From: Roseicella frigidaeris
GTDB lineage: Bacteria; Pseudomonadota; Alphaproteobacteria; Acetobacterales; Acetobacteraceae
Direction of reading: 5' to 3'
Assembly (NCBI RefSeq): GCF_003258945.1
Contig: NZ_QLIX01000018.1
Span: 1 to 64,000 of the forward strand
DNA: 64,000 bases
Made by a program: the position numbers and the translations under genes. The notes beneath the pieces are model-generated. The model saw only the letters and a list, made by a program, of their open reading frames with translations. It was not told the DNA's origin and did not search any database. Numbering within the stretch: the stretch's first letter is position 1; each line of letters starts with the position of its first letter. Of this stretch, positions 26,814 to 34,056 are shown piece by piece.

Positions 26814-27971
26814 GATGCTCAGGTCGAGCAGGTTGTAGTCCCGCATCCCCGCCTTCGCCGCCGCGTCCCAGCGCCAGGTCTCGCCGGCCTCGGCATGCGG
26901 GCGGTAGAGATAGGGCGTCTCCTCGGGGAAGCGCTGGCGGCGGGCATCGATGCCGTAGCCGATCACCCGCGCCCGCTCGCGGATCCGCGCCGCGTCGTAG
27001 ACCGCGCGCGCATTGTGCACGCCGCCGGCCTCGACGCCGAGGACCGAGCGGCGGCGGTGGAAGCCGAAGTTCAGCGTCACCCGCCAGTTCGGGCTGGTAT
27101 TGGCGAAGGAGCCGTGCACGGTCTGGCGGTTGGTGATGGCGACGTCGCCCGGCTTGCAGACGATCGGCACCGCATCCGGCAGCCGCTCCGTCCCCGCCGC
27201 GGCGATCCGCGCCTTGATGTCGACCTTGCCGAGCTTGTGCGAGCCGGGCACCACCCAGACGCCGTTGGCCGGGGTGCAGCCATAGAGCTGGGCCATGAAG
27301 TTGAAGCCATGCGTGCCCTCGTCCCAGTCCGGGCTGTTCCAGTGGGTGACGCCGTCCTGGTGCCAGGCGACCGAGGCGCCGCGCCCCGGCTCCTTGATGA
27401 AGAGCGCCTCGTTGAAGGGCACGAAGTCGTCGCCGTTCACCGCCGCCGCCATGGCGAGCAGCCCGGGATGGCCATAGACGCGCAGATGCGCCTCGGAGAA
27501 TTGCAGCGAGCCGAGGATGAGGTAGACGATCTCGCGCGGCGCGTCGGAGGAGGCCTTGGGCTCGAACATCTTCACCGGATGGCGGCCGTTCGCCGCCGCC
27601 GTGCCGCCCATCGGGTCGCCAAGCGGCTTCGCCCAGAACAGCGTCGGCGCCTTGCAGTCGGCGGCGAGCGCCGGGCGGCCCTGCGCATCCACCGCCGCGC
27701 CGCGTTCCACCGGCAGGCGGTCGAGGATGGCGTGGATGTCGGCCTCGATATCGGCCAGCTCCGCCGCGCCCAGCACGCCCTCGAAGACGTAGAAGCCGCA
27801 GCGCCAATAGGCCTCGAGGATCTCGGGATGGATGCGGCCGTCGGGGCCGAGGCGGAGCGGCCCGCGATTGCCGAGGGCAAAGGCGCGCGCCTCGCCCTGG
27901 CGCAGATAGGCCTGCATCGCGGCCTCTTCCGGGCCGTAATCGACGCCGAGCTGGGTCACCGGCTTGTTCAT
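26811..27971 (-). CDS. Phytanoyl-CoA dioxygenase (PhyH) family protein
   Basis: This 386-residue protein has the Fe(II)/2-oxoglutarate dioxygenase facial triad: H and D in SVAWHQDGVTHWN and the distal H in RQTVHGSFANTSPNWR, followed by the arginine that binds 2-oxoglutarate. It probably hydroxylates a small organic substrate; the family ranges from phytanoyl-CoA to ectoine and natural products, and no substrate can be assigned. It is cytoplasmic, with no signal peptide. The ATG at 27971 has an AGGAGGGAAA site. It is a single minus-strand gene divergent from a binding-protein gene. Confidence 0.86.
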   Translation of the reverse strand: MNKPVTQLGVDYGPEEAAMQAYLRQGEARAFALGNRGPLRLGPDGRIHPEILEAYWRCGFYVFEGVLGAAELADIEADIHAILDRLPVERGAAVDAQGRPALAADCKAPTLFWAKPLGDPMGGTAAANGRHPVKMFEPKASSDAPREIVYLILGSLQFSEAHLRVYGHPGLLAMAAAVNGDDFVPFNEALFIKEPGRGASVAWHQDGVTHWNSPDWDEGTHGFNFMAQLYGCTPANGVWVVPGSHKLGKVDIKARIAAAGTERLPDAVPIVCKPGDVAITNRQTVHGSFANTSPNWRVTLNFGFHRRRSVLGVEAGGVHNARAVYDAARIRERARVIGYGIDARRQRFPEETPYLYRPHAEAGETWRWDAAAKAGMRDYNLLDLSI

Positions 27972-28067
27972 GGCGTTTCCCTCCTGCCGTCGCGCGGGAT
28001 GGCGCGGGCAGCATAGGTCGGCGGCGCGGCCGGTGACAATCGACCGACCAAGCCGCGCCCGGACGCC

Positions 28068-28096
28068 TTGCCGGGACCGGGGCGGGGCGGTCTAAT
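28068..28096 (+). promoter_or_regulatory. Putative sigma-70 promoter of the family 3 binding-protein gene
   Basis: TTGCCG (28068-28073) and TCTAAT (28091-28096) are 17 bases apart and end 26 bases before the ATG at 28123, which has a GGAGGAGA site. The arrangement suits a vegetative promoter with a short leader. Confidence 0.5.
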
Positions 28097-28122
28097 CCCG
28101 CCCTCGACGGGAGGAGACGGGC

Positions 28123-28959
28123 ATGGCGAGGCGACGCGACCTGCCGGCCGCGCTGATGGCCGCCCTCCTTCCGTCCCTGCCCGCCTGCCGCCCCGCCCGG
28201 GCGCAGGCCCACCGCAACGGAACGCCGCGCATGTCCCCCGAGATCACCTCCCAACTCGCCCCGACCGGCGTGCTGCGCGCCGGCATCAATCTCGGCAATT
28301 TCCTGCTCGTCACCGGCCGCACGCCGGCGGGCGAGCCGGACGGCGTCTCGCCCGACATGGCGCGCGCGATCGCCGAGCGGCTCGGCGTGCGGGTGCAGCT
28401 CGTCCCCTTCGCGCGGCCGAACGAGATCGCCGATGCCGCCGGCACCGGCGCCTGGGACATCGCGCTGATCGGCGCCGAGCCGCAGCGCGCGGCGAAGATC
28501 GCCTTCACCGCCGCCTATTGCGAGATCGAGGCGACCTATCTGGTGCCGCCCGGCTCGCCGATCACCGCCATGGACCAGGTGGACCGCAAGGGCCTGCGCA
28601 TCTGCAGCAGCGCCGGCGCCGCCTACACGCTCTGGCTCGAGCGCAACATCAAGCAGGCCGAGCTGGTGCTGATCCCGGGCGGCGGCGCGGCGGCCTTCCG
28701 CCACTTCCTCGACAACAAGCTCGAGGTCTATGCGGGGCTGCGGCCGGGCCTGATCTCCGATGTCGAGGCGCTGCCGGGCGCGCGCATCCTGGACGGGCAG
28801 TTCATGGCGGTGCAGCAGGCGATCGGCACGGCGCGGGAGAATGCCGCCGGGGCCGAATTCCTGCGCGGCTTCGTCGAGGAGGCGAAATCCTCCGGCCTGG
28901 TCGCGCGGCTGATCGAGGCGCACAAGGTGCGCGGCCTCTCGGTGGCGCCGGCCGCCTAA
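28123..28959 (+). CDS. Family 3 extracellular solute-binding protein (amino-acid ABC type)
   Basis: This 278-residue protein has an N-terminal signal sequence (hydrophobic AALMAALLPSLPACRPARAQA; a Cys may be incidental) and a bacterial SBP family 3 fold: GVLRAGINLGNFLLV, PDGVSPDMARAIAERLGVRVQLVPF, WDIALIGAEPQRAAKIAFTAAYCEIEATYLV and KGLRICSSAGAAYTLWLER. Such proteins bind amino acids or small carboxylates in the periplasm. No ABC permease or ATPase gene is adjacent, so it is an orphan here. It is divergent from the PhyH-like gene, which may act on the same compound; that link is inference. Confidence 0.85.
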   Translation: MARRRDLPAALMAALLPSLPACRPARAQAHRNGTPRMSPEITSQLAPTGVLRAGINLGNFLLVTGRTPAGEPDGVSPDMARAIAERLGVRVQLVPFARPNEIADAAGTGAWDIALIGAEPQRAAKIAFTAAYCEIEATYLVPPGSPITAMDQVDRKGLRICSSAGAAYTLWLERNIKQAELVLIPGGGAAAFRHFLDNKLEVYAGLRPGLISDVEALPGARILDGQFMAVQQAIGTARENAAGAEFLRGFVEEAKSSGLVARLIEAHKVRGLSVAPAA

Positions 28960-28994
28960 GACCCGGCGGCGCCGGGGGCCCGTCCACCGGCCCC

Positions 28995-29034
28995 GGCCGC
29001 ATCAGCCTGGCCGCATCAGCCTGGCCGCATCAGC
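28995..29034. repeat. 14-bp tandem repeat at the end of the amidohydrolase gene
   Basis: GGCCGCATCAGCCT occurs at 28995-29008 and 29009-29022, with a partial third unit to 29034. The third unit contains the stop codon of the N-formylglutamate amidohydrolase gene on the minus strand, so each unit carries a potential TGA. Confidence 0.8.
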
Positions 29035-29773
29035 GAGGGATGGCCTGGCGCAGCGCCCGGGCGAGGCGATCGGCCCAGGCGTCCCAGCCCGCCGCATCGC
29101 CCAGCAGGTCCTGCCGCACCTCCAGCAGCACCGCATCCAGGCCGCGGGCATCGCCATGCACCGGCACCGTGTAGTCCATCGCCGCCTCGATGCGGTAGGG
29201 CTCGTTGTCGCCGATGACGAGGCCGGGCTCGGCGGCGAGGGCCCGCACCAGGGCGGTGCCGAACCCGCGCGCCTCGCCATAGAGGATGCCGGCATGCCAG
29301 GGCCGGCGCTGGCCGAGATAGACCGGCGTGAAGCTGTGCACGCCGATGACGACGGTCCGCTGCCCCGCGGCGATCCGGGCATCGAGCAGGGCCGCGACGC
29401 AGTCGTGGAAGGGCACGAACCAGGCGGCCTGGCGGCGTGCCCGTTCCGCGGCGTCGATGCCCCGGTTGCCCGGGATCACCGTCGCCTCGCTGATCTCCGG
29501 GATGCTGGAGGGTGCGGCGAGCGGCCGGTTCAGGTCGATCAGCAGCCGGGAATAGCCGGCGAGGAGGAGCGGCGCGTCGAGCCGCGCGGAGAGCCGGCGG
29601 GCGAGCTCGGCGGCGCCGATGTCATAGGCGATGTGGCGCTGCAGCTCGGCGGCCGGCAGGCCGAGGTCGCGGTATTCGGGCGGGATGTGGTTCGAGGCGT
29701 GCTCGCAGAGCAGCAGGACGGGCGAGCCGCCCCCGGCATTGCACAGCGTGACAGGGGCCGGCATCCCGCTCAT
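29030..29773 (-). CDS. N-formylglutamate amidohydrolase family protein
   Basis: This 247-residue protein has the zinc-dependent family motifs LLLCEHASNHIP, YDIGAAELARRLSARLDAPLLLAGYSRLLIDLNR and VIGVHSFTPVY. The founding enzyme HutG releases glutamate from N-formylglutamate in histidine breakdown. No hut gene is nearby, so an amidase for another N-acyl amino acid is equally possible. Its start overlaps the stop of the upstream transglutaminase gene by ATGA (29770-29773), showing translational coupling within a three-gene operon. Confidence 0.86.
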   Translation of the reverse strand: MSGMPAPVTLCNAGGGSPVLLLCEHASNHIPPEYRDLGLPAAELQRHIAYDIGAAELARRLSARLDAPLLLAGYSRLLIDLNRPLAAPSSIPEISEATVIPGNRGIDAAERARRQAAWFVPFHDCVAALLDARIAAGQRTVVIGVHSFTPVYLGQRRPWHAGILYGEARGFGTALVRALAAEPGLVIGDNEPYRIEAAMDYTVPVHGDARGLDAVLLEVRQDLLGDAAGWDAWADRLARALRQAIPR

Positions 29774-30690
29774 CCGTGCGGCTGCCCGCGATCGTCGGAG
29801 AGCGACTGCGCCAGCGAGGCCGGCCCATCGGCGAGGGCCGAGGCATCGTCATGCGGCGAGGCCGGCCAGTCCTGCGCCGGCGGCGGCGGCACCTCGTCGG
29901 TGATGACGCGGAAGCCGGCCAGGATGCAGGGCCCGAAGCTGGTGGTGATGGCGACATCGGTGGCGTCGCGCCCGCGCGCCACCAGGATGCGGCCGATCCG
30001 CGGCGTGTTGTGCCGGGCGTCGAAGGTGTACCAGCGGCCGCCGAGATAGGCCTCGAACCAGGCGCTGAAATCCATCGGGTAGTCGACCGGCGGCACGCCG
30101 ATATCGCCGAGATAGCCGGTGCAGTAGCGCGCCGGGATGTTCATGCAGCGGCAGAGCGCGACGGCCAGATGCGCGAAGTCGCGGCAGACGCCGCGCCGCT
30201 CGGCATGCGCGCCGGAGGCGGTCCGCGTCGGGTCGGCGAATTCGTAGCCGAAGGCGATGCGGTCGTGCACGTAGTCGCAGATCGCCTGCACCCGCGCCCA
30301 GCCCGGCGGCGTGCCGCCGAAGAGCGACCAGGCCGTGTCGGACAGACGGTCGGTGTCGCAGTAGCGGCTGCCGAGGAGGAAGACGAGCGCCTCGTCCGGC
30401 AGGTCCTGCACCGCGTGCTGCATCGCCTCCGGCGCCACCGCATCCGGCGTGCCGGGGTCCTGCACCAGGAACTCCGCCGCCATGGTCAGGCGCCCCGGCG
30501 GCGCCAGGATGCGGGTGACGATGTTGCCGAAGCCGTCGCGGTAGTCGGTGGCGTCGACCGGCCGGTCGAAGCCGATGCCGTGCGGCCCGATCACGTCCGG
30601 CAGCCGCGAGGGATGCACGCTGAGCGTGAGGAGCATGGGCGTCGGCTGCGGGCAGTCATAGGCGATCTCGAAGCCTGCGCGGATCTGCAC
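29770..30690 (-). CDS. Transglutaminase-like family protein, first of two (Ser in the usual His position)
   Basis: This 306-residue protein has an N-terminal bacterial transglutaminase beta domain (IRAGFEIAYDCPQPTPMLLTLSVHPSR) and a papain-like core with the nucleophile Cys in ERRGVCRDFAHLAVAL and the Asp in WYTFDARHN. The expected His position reads DFSAWFEAYL, with Ser. I recall this DFSAWFE form in the subfamily, so it need not mean loss of activity. Members hydrolyse or crosslink peptides; no signal peptide is evident. It lies between the second transglutaminase gene (27 bases) and the amidohydrolase gene (overlap). Confidence 0.85.
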   Translation of the reverse strand: MQIRAGFEIAYDCPQPTPMLLTLSVHPSRLPDVIGPHGIGFDRPVDATDYRDGFGNIVTRILAPPGRLTMAAEFLVQDPGTPDAVAPEAMQHAVQDLPDEALVFLLGSRYCDTDRLSDTAWSLFGGTPPGWARVQAICDYVHDRIAFGYEFADPTRTASGAHAERRGVCRDFAHLAVALCRCMNIPARYCTGYLGDIGVPPVDYPMDFSAWFEAYLGGRWYTFDARHNTPRIGRILVARGRDATDVAITTSFGPCILAGFRVITDEVPPPPAQDWPASPHDDASALADGPASLAQSLSDDRGQPHG

Positions 30691-30717
30691 GGCGCTGTCT
30701 CCTTCTCGGTGCCGCCC

Positions 30718-31680
30718 TCAGGGCGTGAGGACGCGGGAGCGCGCCGGCGGCTCCGGCGCCGCCTTGCTCGCGGTTGCGGGGCTCCCGGGCGCGGGCTCGC
30801 AGGTGACGGAGACCTCGACCGTCATGCCGAGGCTGTCCGCCGGGAAGCCGAACCAGGTGCCGTGCAGCGGCAGGGCCTGCGACGGATCGCGCGCGATGGC
30901 GACGCGGATGAGGTCGCGGTTGCCGACGATGCCGTTGGTCGGGTCGAACTCCACCCAGCCGGCGCCGGGCAGGTAGACGCGCACCCAGGCATGGGTGTTG
31001 CCGCCCCCGACATGGCCCGGCCCGGCCCGGCCCTCGCTATCATGGCCCGGGCTGTAGAGGTAGCCGGAGACGAAGCGCGCCGCGAGGCCGAGGGAGCGCG
31101 CGGCCTCCATCATCAGCACGGCGAAGTCCCGGCAGGTGCCGCTGCCGAGCTTCAGGGTCTTCACCGGGTCCTGGATGCCGCGCTCGTGGCGGGGGATGTA
31201 GGTGAGCTCGCGCCGGATGGCATGCGTCATCGCCTCGAGCAGCGGCAGGGTGCCGGTCGGCCCGTCGCGGCGCAGGAAGCGCCGCGCCCAGCGGTCCACC
31301 TGCCGCTCGGGATCCGGATAGTGCCGCTCGATGGACCGGGCGAGGTCGGGGATCTCCTCCATGCCGTAGGAGAAGGGATAGGTGCTCGCGTAATCCTCGA
31401 TCTGGAAATCGAGGGCGTTCAGCGGATGGTGGTCGAGGCGCACCACGCTCTCGAAGCGCAGCTCCCGCGCCCGGCCGGAAAAGCGTGCGATGGCGACACT
31501 GTTGCCGAAGACGTCGTGCAGCCAGCGCAGCGTGGTGGGGGCCGGCGTGATGTCGAGATGCGCCTCGAACAACCGCTGGTCGTGCCCCTCCCGCGGCCGC
31601 AGCATCATGCGGTGCTCCCCGAAGCCGACCGGCTGCCGGTAGCGGTAGGTGGTGACGTGACGGACCTTGAGGATCGGCAT
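30718..31680 (-). CDS. Transglutaminase-like family protein, second (intact Cys-His-Asp triad)
   Basis: This 320-residue protein begins MPILKVRHVTTYRYRQPVGFGEHRMMLRPR, the typical N-terminal domain, then has Cys in GSGTCRDFAVLMMEAARSLG, His in GGGNTHAWVRVYLPG and Asp in WVEFDPTNG. The core resembles proteolytic transglutaminase-like proteins often found in pairs. The ATG at 31680 was chosen at the conserved start; in-frame sequence upstream runs through a repeat element and is not coding. It is first in the operon with the other transglutaminase and the amidohydrolase. The last 45 residues are Pro/Ala-rich and variable. Confidence 0.88.
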   Translation of the reverse strand: MPILKVRHVTTYRYRQPVGFGEHRMMLRPREGHDQRLFEAHLDITPAPTTLRWLHDVFGNSVAIARFSGRARELRFESVVRLDHHPLNALDFQIEDYASTYPFSYGMEEIPDLARSIERHYPDPERQVDRWARRFLRRDGPTGTLPLLEAMTHAIRRELTYIPRHERGIQDPVKTLKLGSGTCRDFAVLMMEAARSLGLAARFVSGYLYSPGHDSEGRAGPGHVGGGNTHAWVRVYLPGAGWVEFDPTNGIVGNRDLIRVAIARDPSQALPLHGTWFGFPADSLGMTVEVSVTCEPAPGSPATASKAAPEPPARSRVLTP

Positions 31681-31691
31681 GACGGGCAGAC

Positions 31692-31797
31692 CTAGAGCGC
31701 GATCGCCTGAGGTGGACTCACCACAGGCGTGAATCACGCGACCAAACAGCGCGCTAGACCATGGTCCGTGAACCCGCGTGAACGGATCATGGTCTAG
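31692..31797. repeat. CTAG-bounded two-hairpin repeat, family 2 copy 1
   Basis: This 106-bp element starts CTAGAGCGCGATCGCCTGAG and ends with a hairpin whose outer arms are TAGACCATG/CATGGTCTA (31755-31763, 31788-31796). It contains GTGAATCACGCGACCAAACA in the middle. It aligns along its whole length with 40329-40435. It sits just upstream of the second transglutaminase gene. Confidence 0.8.
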
Positions 31798-32048
31798 CAG
31801 CCCGGAAACTTCCATGACGAGGGGAAACATCGCCCGCGGCATGCGCGCGCCGCGCGGCCTCCCCGCATCGCCCCGGGGCGTGACGCCAGGAGAACCGGAC
31901 AGGAAGCGGAAAGTTCGCGGGCGGTGCAGCAAAAGCCCCGCCGCCGCGGTGCCGGCCTTGTGCGCCGCGGCACAGCGGCCGGGGTGGCGTCGGCCCTAGA
32001 GAGGGCATCGGGCGATCTGCCCGTCCTCCCGTTCCCTCAAGTCAACTG
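31798..32048. other. Gene-free stretch
   Basis: This is part of the 416-base gap between the transglutaminase operon and tonB. No open frame here has a credible start with protein-like content. The only structured features are the repeat before it and the strong hairpin after it. A small RNA ending at the hairpin is possible. Confidence 0.4.
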
Positions 32049-32080
32049 CCCACCGGACGCTCCGTCCGGTGGGCTTTCTT
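32049..32080 (+). terminator. Strong intrinsic terminator reading rightward
   Basis: A perfect 10-bp stem CCCACCGGAC/GTCCGGTGGG with the 5-base loop GCTCC is followed by CTTTCTT. The T-rich tail is on the plus strand although both flanking genes are on the minus strand. It may also serve, less well, as the end of the tonB operon in the other direction. Confidence 0.7.
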
Positions 32081-32096
32081 GCCTGCGCCGCCCGGC

Positions 32097-32921
32097 TCAG
32101 CGCAGGCTGAAGCGGATCGGCACGCTGAGCTCGACCGGATCGCCCGGCAGGTCGTCGGGCGGCGCCGGCAGCGGCGAGGCGCGCTGGATCATCGCCAGCA
32201 CGGCCTCGTCGAGGCTGGGGTCGCCGGCGCTGCGCAGCAGCCGGAACGCCGTCACGCTGCCGTCGCGGCGCATGCTGAAGCGCAGCAGGGCGATGCCCTG
32301 GATCCGGCGCAGCCGCGCCTCCTGCGGGTAGCTCTTGTGCCGCTCCAGCGCGGCGAAGAGGCGCGAGATGTAGCTCGCCGAGGGCGCCGCGGCGCTGACG
32401 CGCGCCGCCGGCGTGGGGGCCGGGGCCTCGACCGGCGGCGCCGAGGCCACGGCCGGGGCGGCGGGCGCCGGGGTCTGGGCGACCGGGCGCGGCGTCGGCG
32501 GCCGCCGCGGCGGCACGGGCGGCGGCGGCATCGGCGGCGGCGCCGGCAGGTCCGCCACCACCTGCTCCGGCACCGGCTCGGGCGGCGGTTCCGGCGGCGG
32601 CTCGGCGACCGGCTCGGGCGGTGGCTCCATGGGCGGCGGCTCGGCCGGCGGCGGCTCCACCGGCGCGGCGACCGGCTCGGGCAGCGCCTCGGGCTCGGGG
32701 CTGGCATCCTCGGCCAGCGGCATCTCGAGCGTGATGACCTGCTCGGGCGGCAGCGGCGGCGGCGGCTTGATGAAGATCAGCGCCGCGCCGGCGGCGAGAT
32801 GCAGGGCGATGGAGCCGATCCAGGCCAGGTTGCGGCCCGAGCCGCGCGCCTGCTGCGGCGCCGGCCCGTCATCCCGGGCGTCGTCCCGGGCGGCGCCGAG
32901 GGCCATTCCGATCGCGGCCAT
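32097..32921 (-). CDS. tonB: TonB energy transducer
   Basis: This 274-residue protein has an N-terminal cytoplasmic stretch, one transmembrane helix (WIGSIALHLAAGAALIFI), a strongly Pro/Glu-rich periplasmic spacer (about residues 55-190) and a C-terminal TonB domain (YISRLFAALERHKSYPQEARLRRIQGIALLRFSM). It carries proton-motive energy from ExbBD to outer-membrane receptors for iron complexes. It is the last gene of the PepSY-exbB-exbD-tonB operon, 4 bases after exbD. No receptor gene is present. The ATG at 32921 is the one nearest exbD; a second ATG 5 codons on is also possible. Confidence 0.92.
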   Translation of the reverse strand: MAAIGMALGAARDDARDDGPAPQQARGSGRNLAWIGSIALHLAAGAALIFIKPPPPLPPEQVITLEMPLAEDASPEPEALPEPVAAPVEPPPAEPPPMEPPPEPVAEPPPEPPPEPVPEQVVADLPAPPPMPPPPVPPRRPPTPRPVAQTPAPAAPAVASAPPVEAPAPTPAARVSAAAPSASYISRLFAALERHKSYPQEARLRRIQGIALLRFSMRRDGSVTAFRLLRSAGDPSLDEAVLAMIQRASPLPAPPDDLPGDPVELSVPIRFSLR

Positions 32922-32925
32922 GGCC

Positions 32926-33357
32926 CTAGCGCGCCGTCTCGGGCCGGGAGACCAGCGCCACGCGCTGGATGCCGGCCTGCTGCACCAGACCCATGACGCG
33001 CAGCACCTCGCCATACTCGATGCCGCGGTCGGCGCGCAGATGCACCGCCCGGTCCGGCGTCTCGGCATGCATGGCGGCGAGGCGCTGCGGCAGCGCCGCC
33101 TCCTCGACCTCCTCCTTGCCGAGGAAGATCTGGCCCTCGCGCGTCATCCCGAGCTCGAGCGGCGGCTCGGGCGGCGTGAGGCGGGCGGCCGCGGCGCGCG
33201 GCACGTCCACCTGGATGCCGGCGGTCAGCATGGGCGCGGTGACCATGAAGATCACCAGCAGCACCAGCATCACGTCGACCAGCGGCGTGACGTTGATGTC
33301 GGAGACGGGATGCGCGTCGTCATCCTCGCCGCCGCCGCCTGGCAGGAGCATCGCCAT
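32926..33357 (-). CDS. exbD: Biopolymer transport protein ExbD
   Basis: This 143-residue protein has the ExbD/TolR signature: a short cytoplasmic N-terminus, one transmembrane helix with the proton-path aspartate (INVTPLVDVMLVLLVIFMV) and a periplasmic domain ending LRVMGLVQQAGIQRVALVS. It forms the ExbB5-ExbD2 motor that energises TonB. It is 6 bases from exbB and 4 from tonB in the same operon. The Asp in PLVDVML is intact, so the motor is probably functional. Confidence 0.94.
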   Translation of the reverse strand: MAMLLPGGGGEDDDAHPVSDINVTPLVDVMLVLLVIFMVTAPMLTAGIQVDVPRAAAARLTPPEPPLELGMTREGQIFLGKEEVEEAALPQRLAAMHAETPDRAVHLRADRGIEYGEVLRVMGLVQQAGIQRVALVSRPETAR

Positions 33358-33363
33358 GGCGGC

Positions 33364-34056
33364 TCAGCCCAGCGCGGCGTTGCGGCCGCCGGCGACCACC
33401 GCCGGCCGGCGGGCGAGGCGCAGCGCCAGCGCCGAGGCGGCCGCCATCGCCTCCTGCCGGATGCGGTGCAGCTTGGTCGTGCAGCGGTTGTAGGCGATGG
33501 TCGCCGGGATGGCGGCGACGAGGCCGATCGCGGTGGCGAAGAGCGCCTCGGCGATGCCGGGGGCGACGGTGGCGAGGCTGGTGTCCTGCTGCGCCGCGAT
33601 GCCGGCGAAGCTGTGCATGATGCCCCAGACCGTGCCGAAGAGGCCGACGAAGGGGCTGACCGAGCCGATGGTCGCCAGCAGCGGCAGGCCCGGCTCGGCG
33701 CGGCGCAGCGTGGCGCCGATCGCGGCCCGCATGGCGTGCTCCAGCCGGGCGCGGAACTCGCCGGCGGTCTCGGCCGGGTCGCGGCCCTCGCGCCATTCCG
33801 CCTGGCCGGCGCGCAGCGTGGCGGCGACGAGGCCGTCGCCCTCCGCCTTGGCCTCGGTCCCGCCCGCGGCGAGGCGGCGCGCCTCCCCGGCGAGGCGGCG
33901 GAAGGTCACCGCCTTCTCCAGGATGATGGCCCAGCAGGCGACCGAGGCGAGCAGCAGCAGCGCGATCACCCCCTGCACGATCGGGTCGGCGTGCAGGATG
34001 AGGGTGAGCGGCGAGAGGTCGGGCGGCGCGACGGGGGTGGGGGCGGCGGGGTTCAT
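33364..34056 (-). CDS. exbB: Biopolymer transport protein ExbB
   Basis: This 230-residue inner-membrane protein is of the MotA/TolQ/ExbB family, with three transmembrane segments (VIALLLLASVACWAIIL; LLATIGSVSPFVGLFGTVWGIM; LFATAIGLVAAIPATIAYN). The GSVSPFVGLFGTVWGIMHSF motif is diagnostic. It is the proton channel stator of the TonB motor. Its ATG overlaps the stop of the PepSY gene (34053-34056), so the two are translationally coupled, tying the motor to an iron-reduction-type membrane protein. Confidence 0.94.
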   Translation of the reverse strand: MNPAAPTPVAPPDLSPLTLILHADPIVQGVIALLLLASVACWAIILEKAVTFRRLAGEARRLAAGGTEAKAEGDGLVAATLRAGQAEWREGRDPAETAGEFRARLEHAMRAAIGATLRRAEPGLPLLATIGSVSPFVGLFGTVWGIMHSFAGIAAQQDTSLATVAPGIAEALFATAIGLVAAIPATIAYNRCTTKLHRIRQEAMAAASALALRLARRPAVVAGGRNAALG

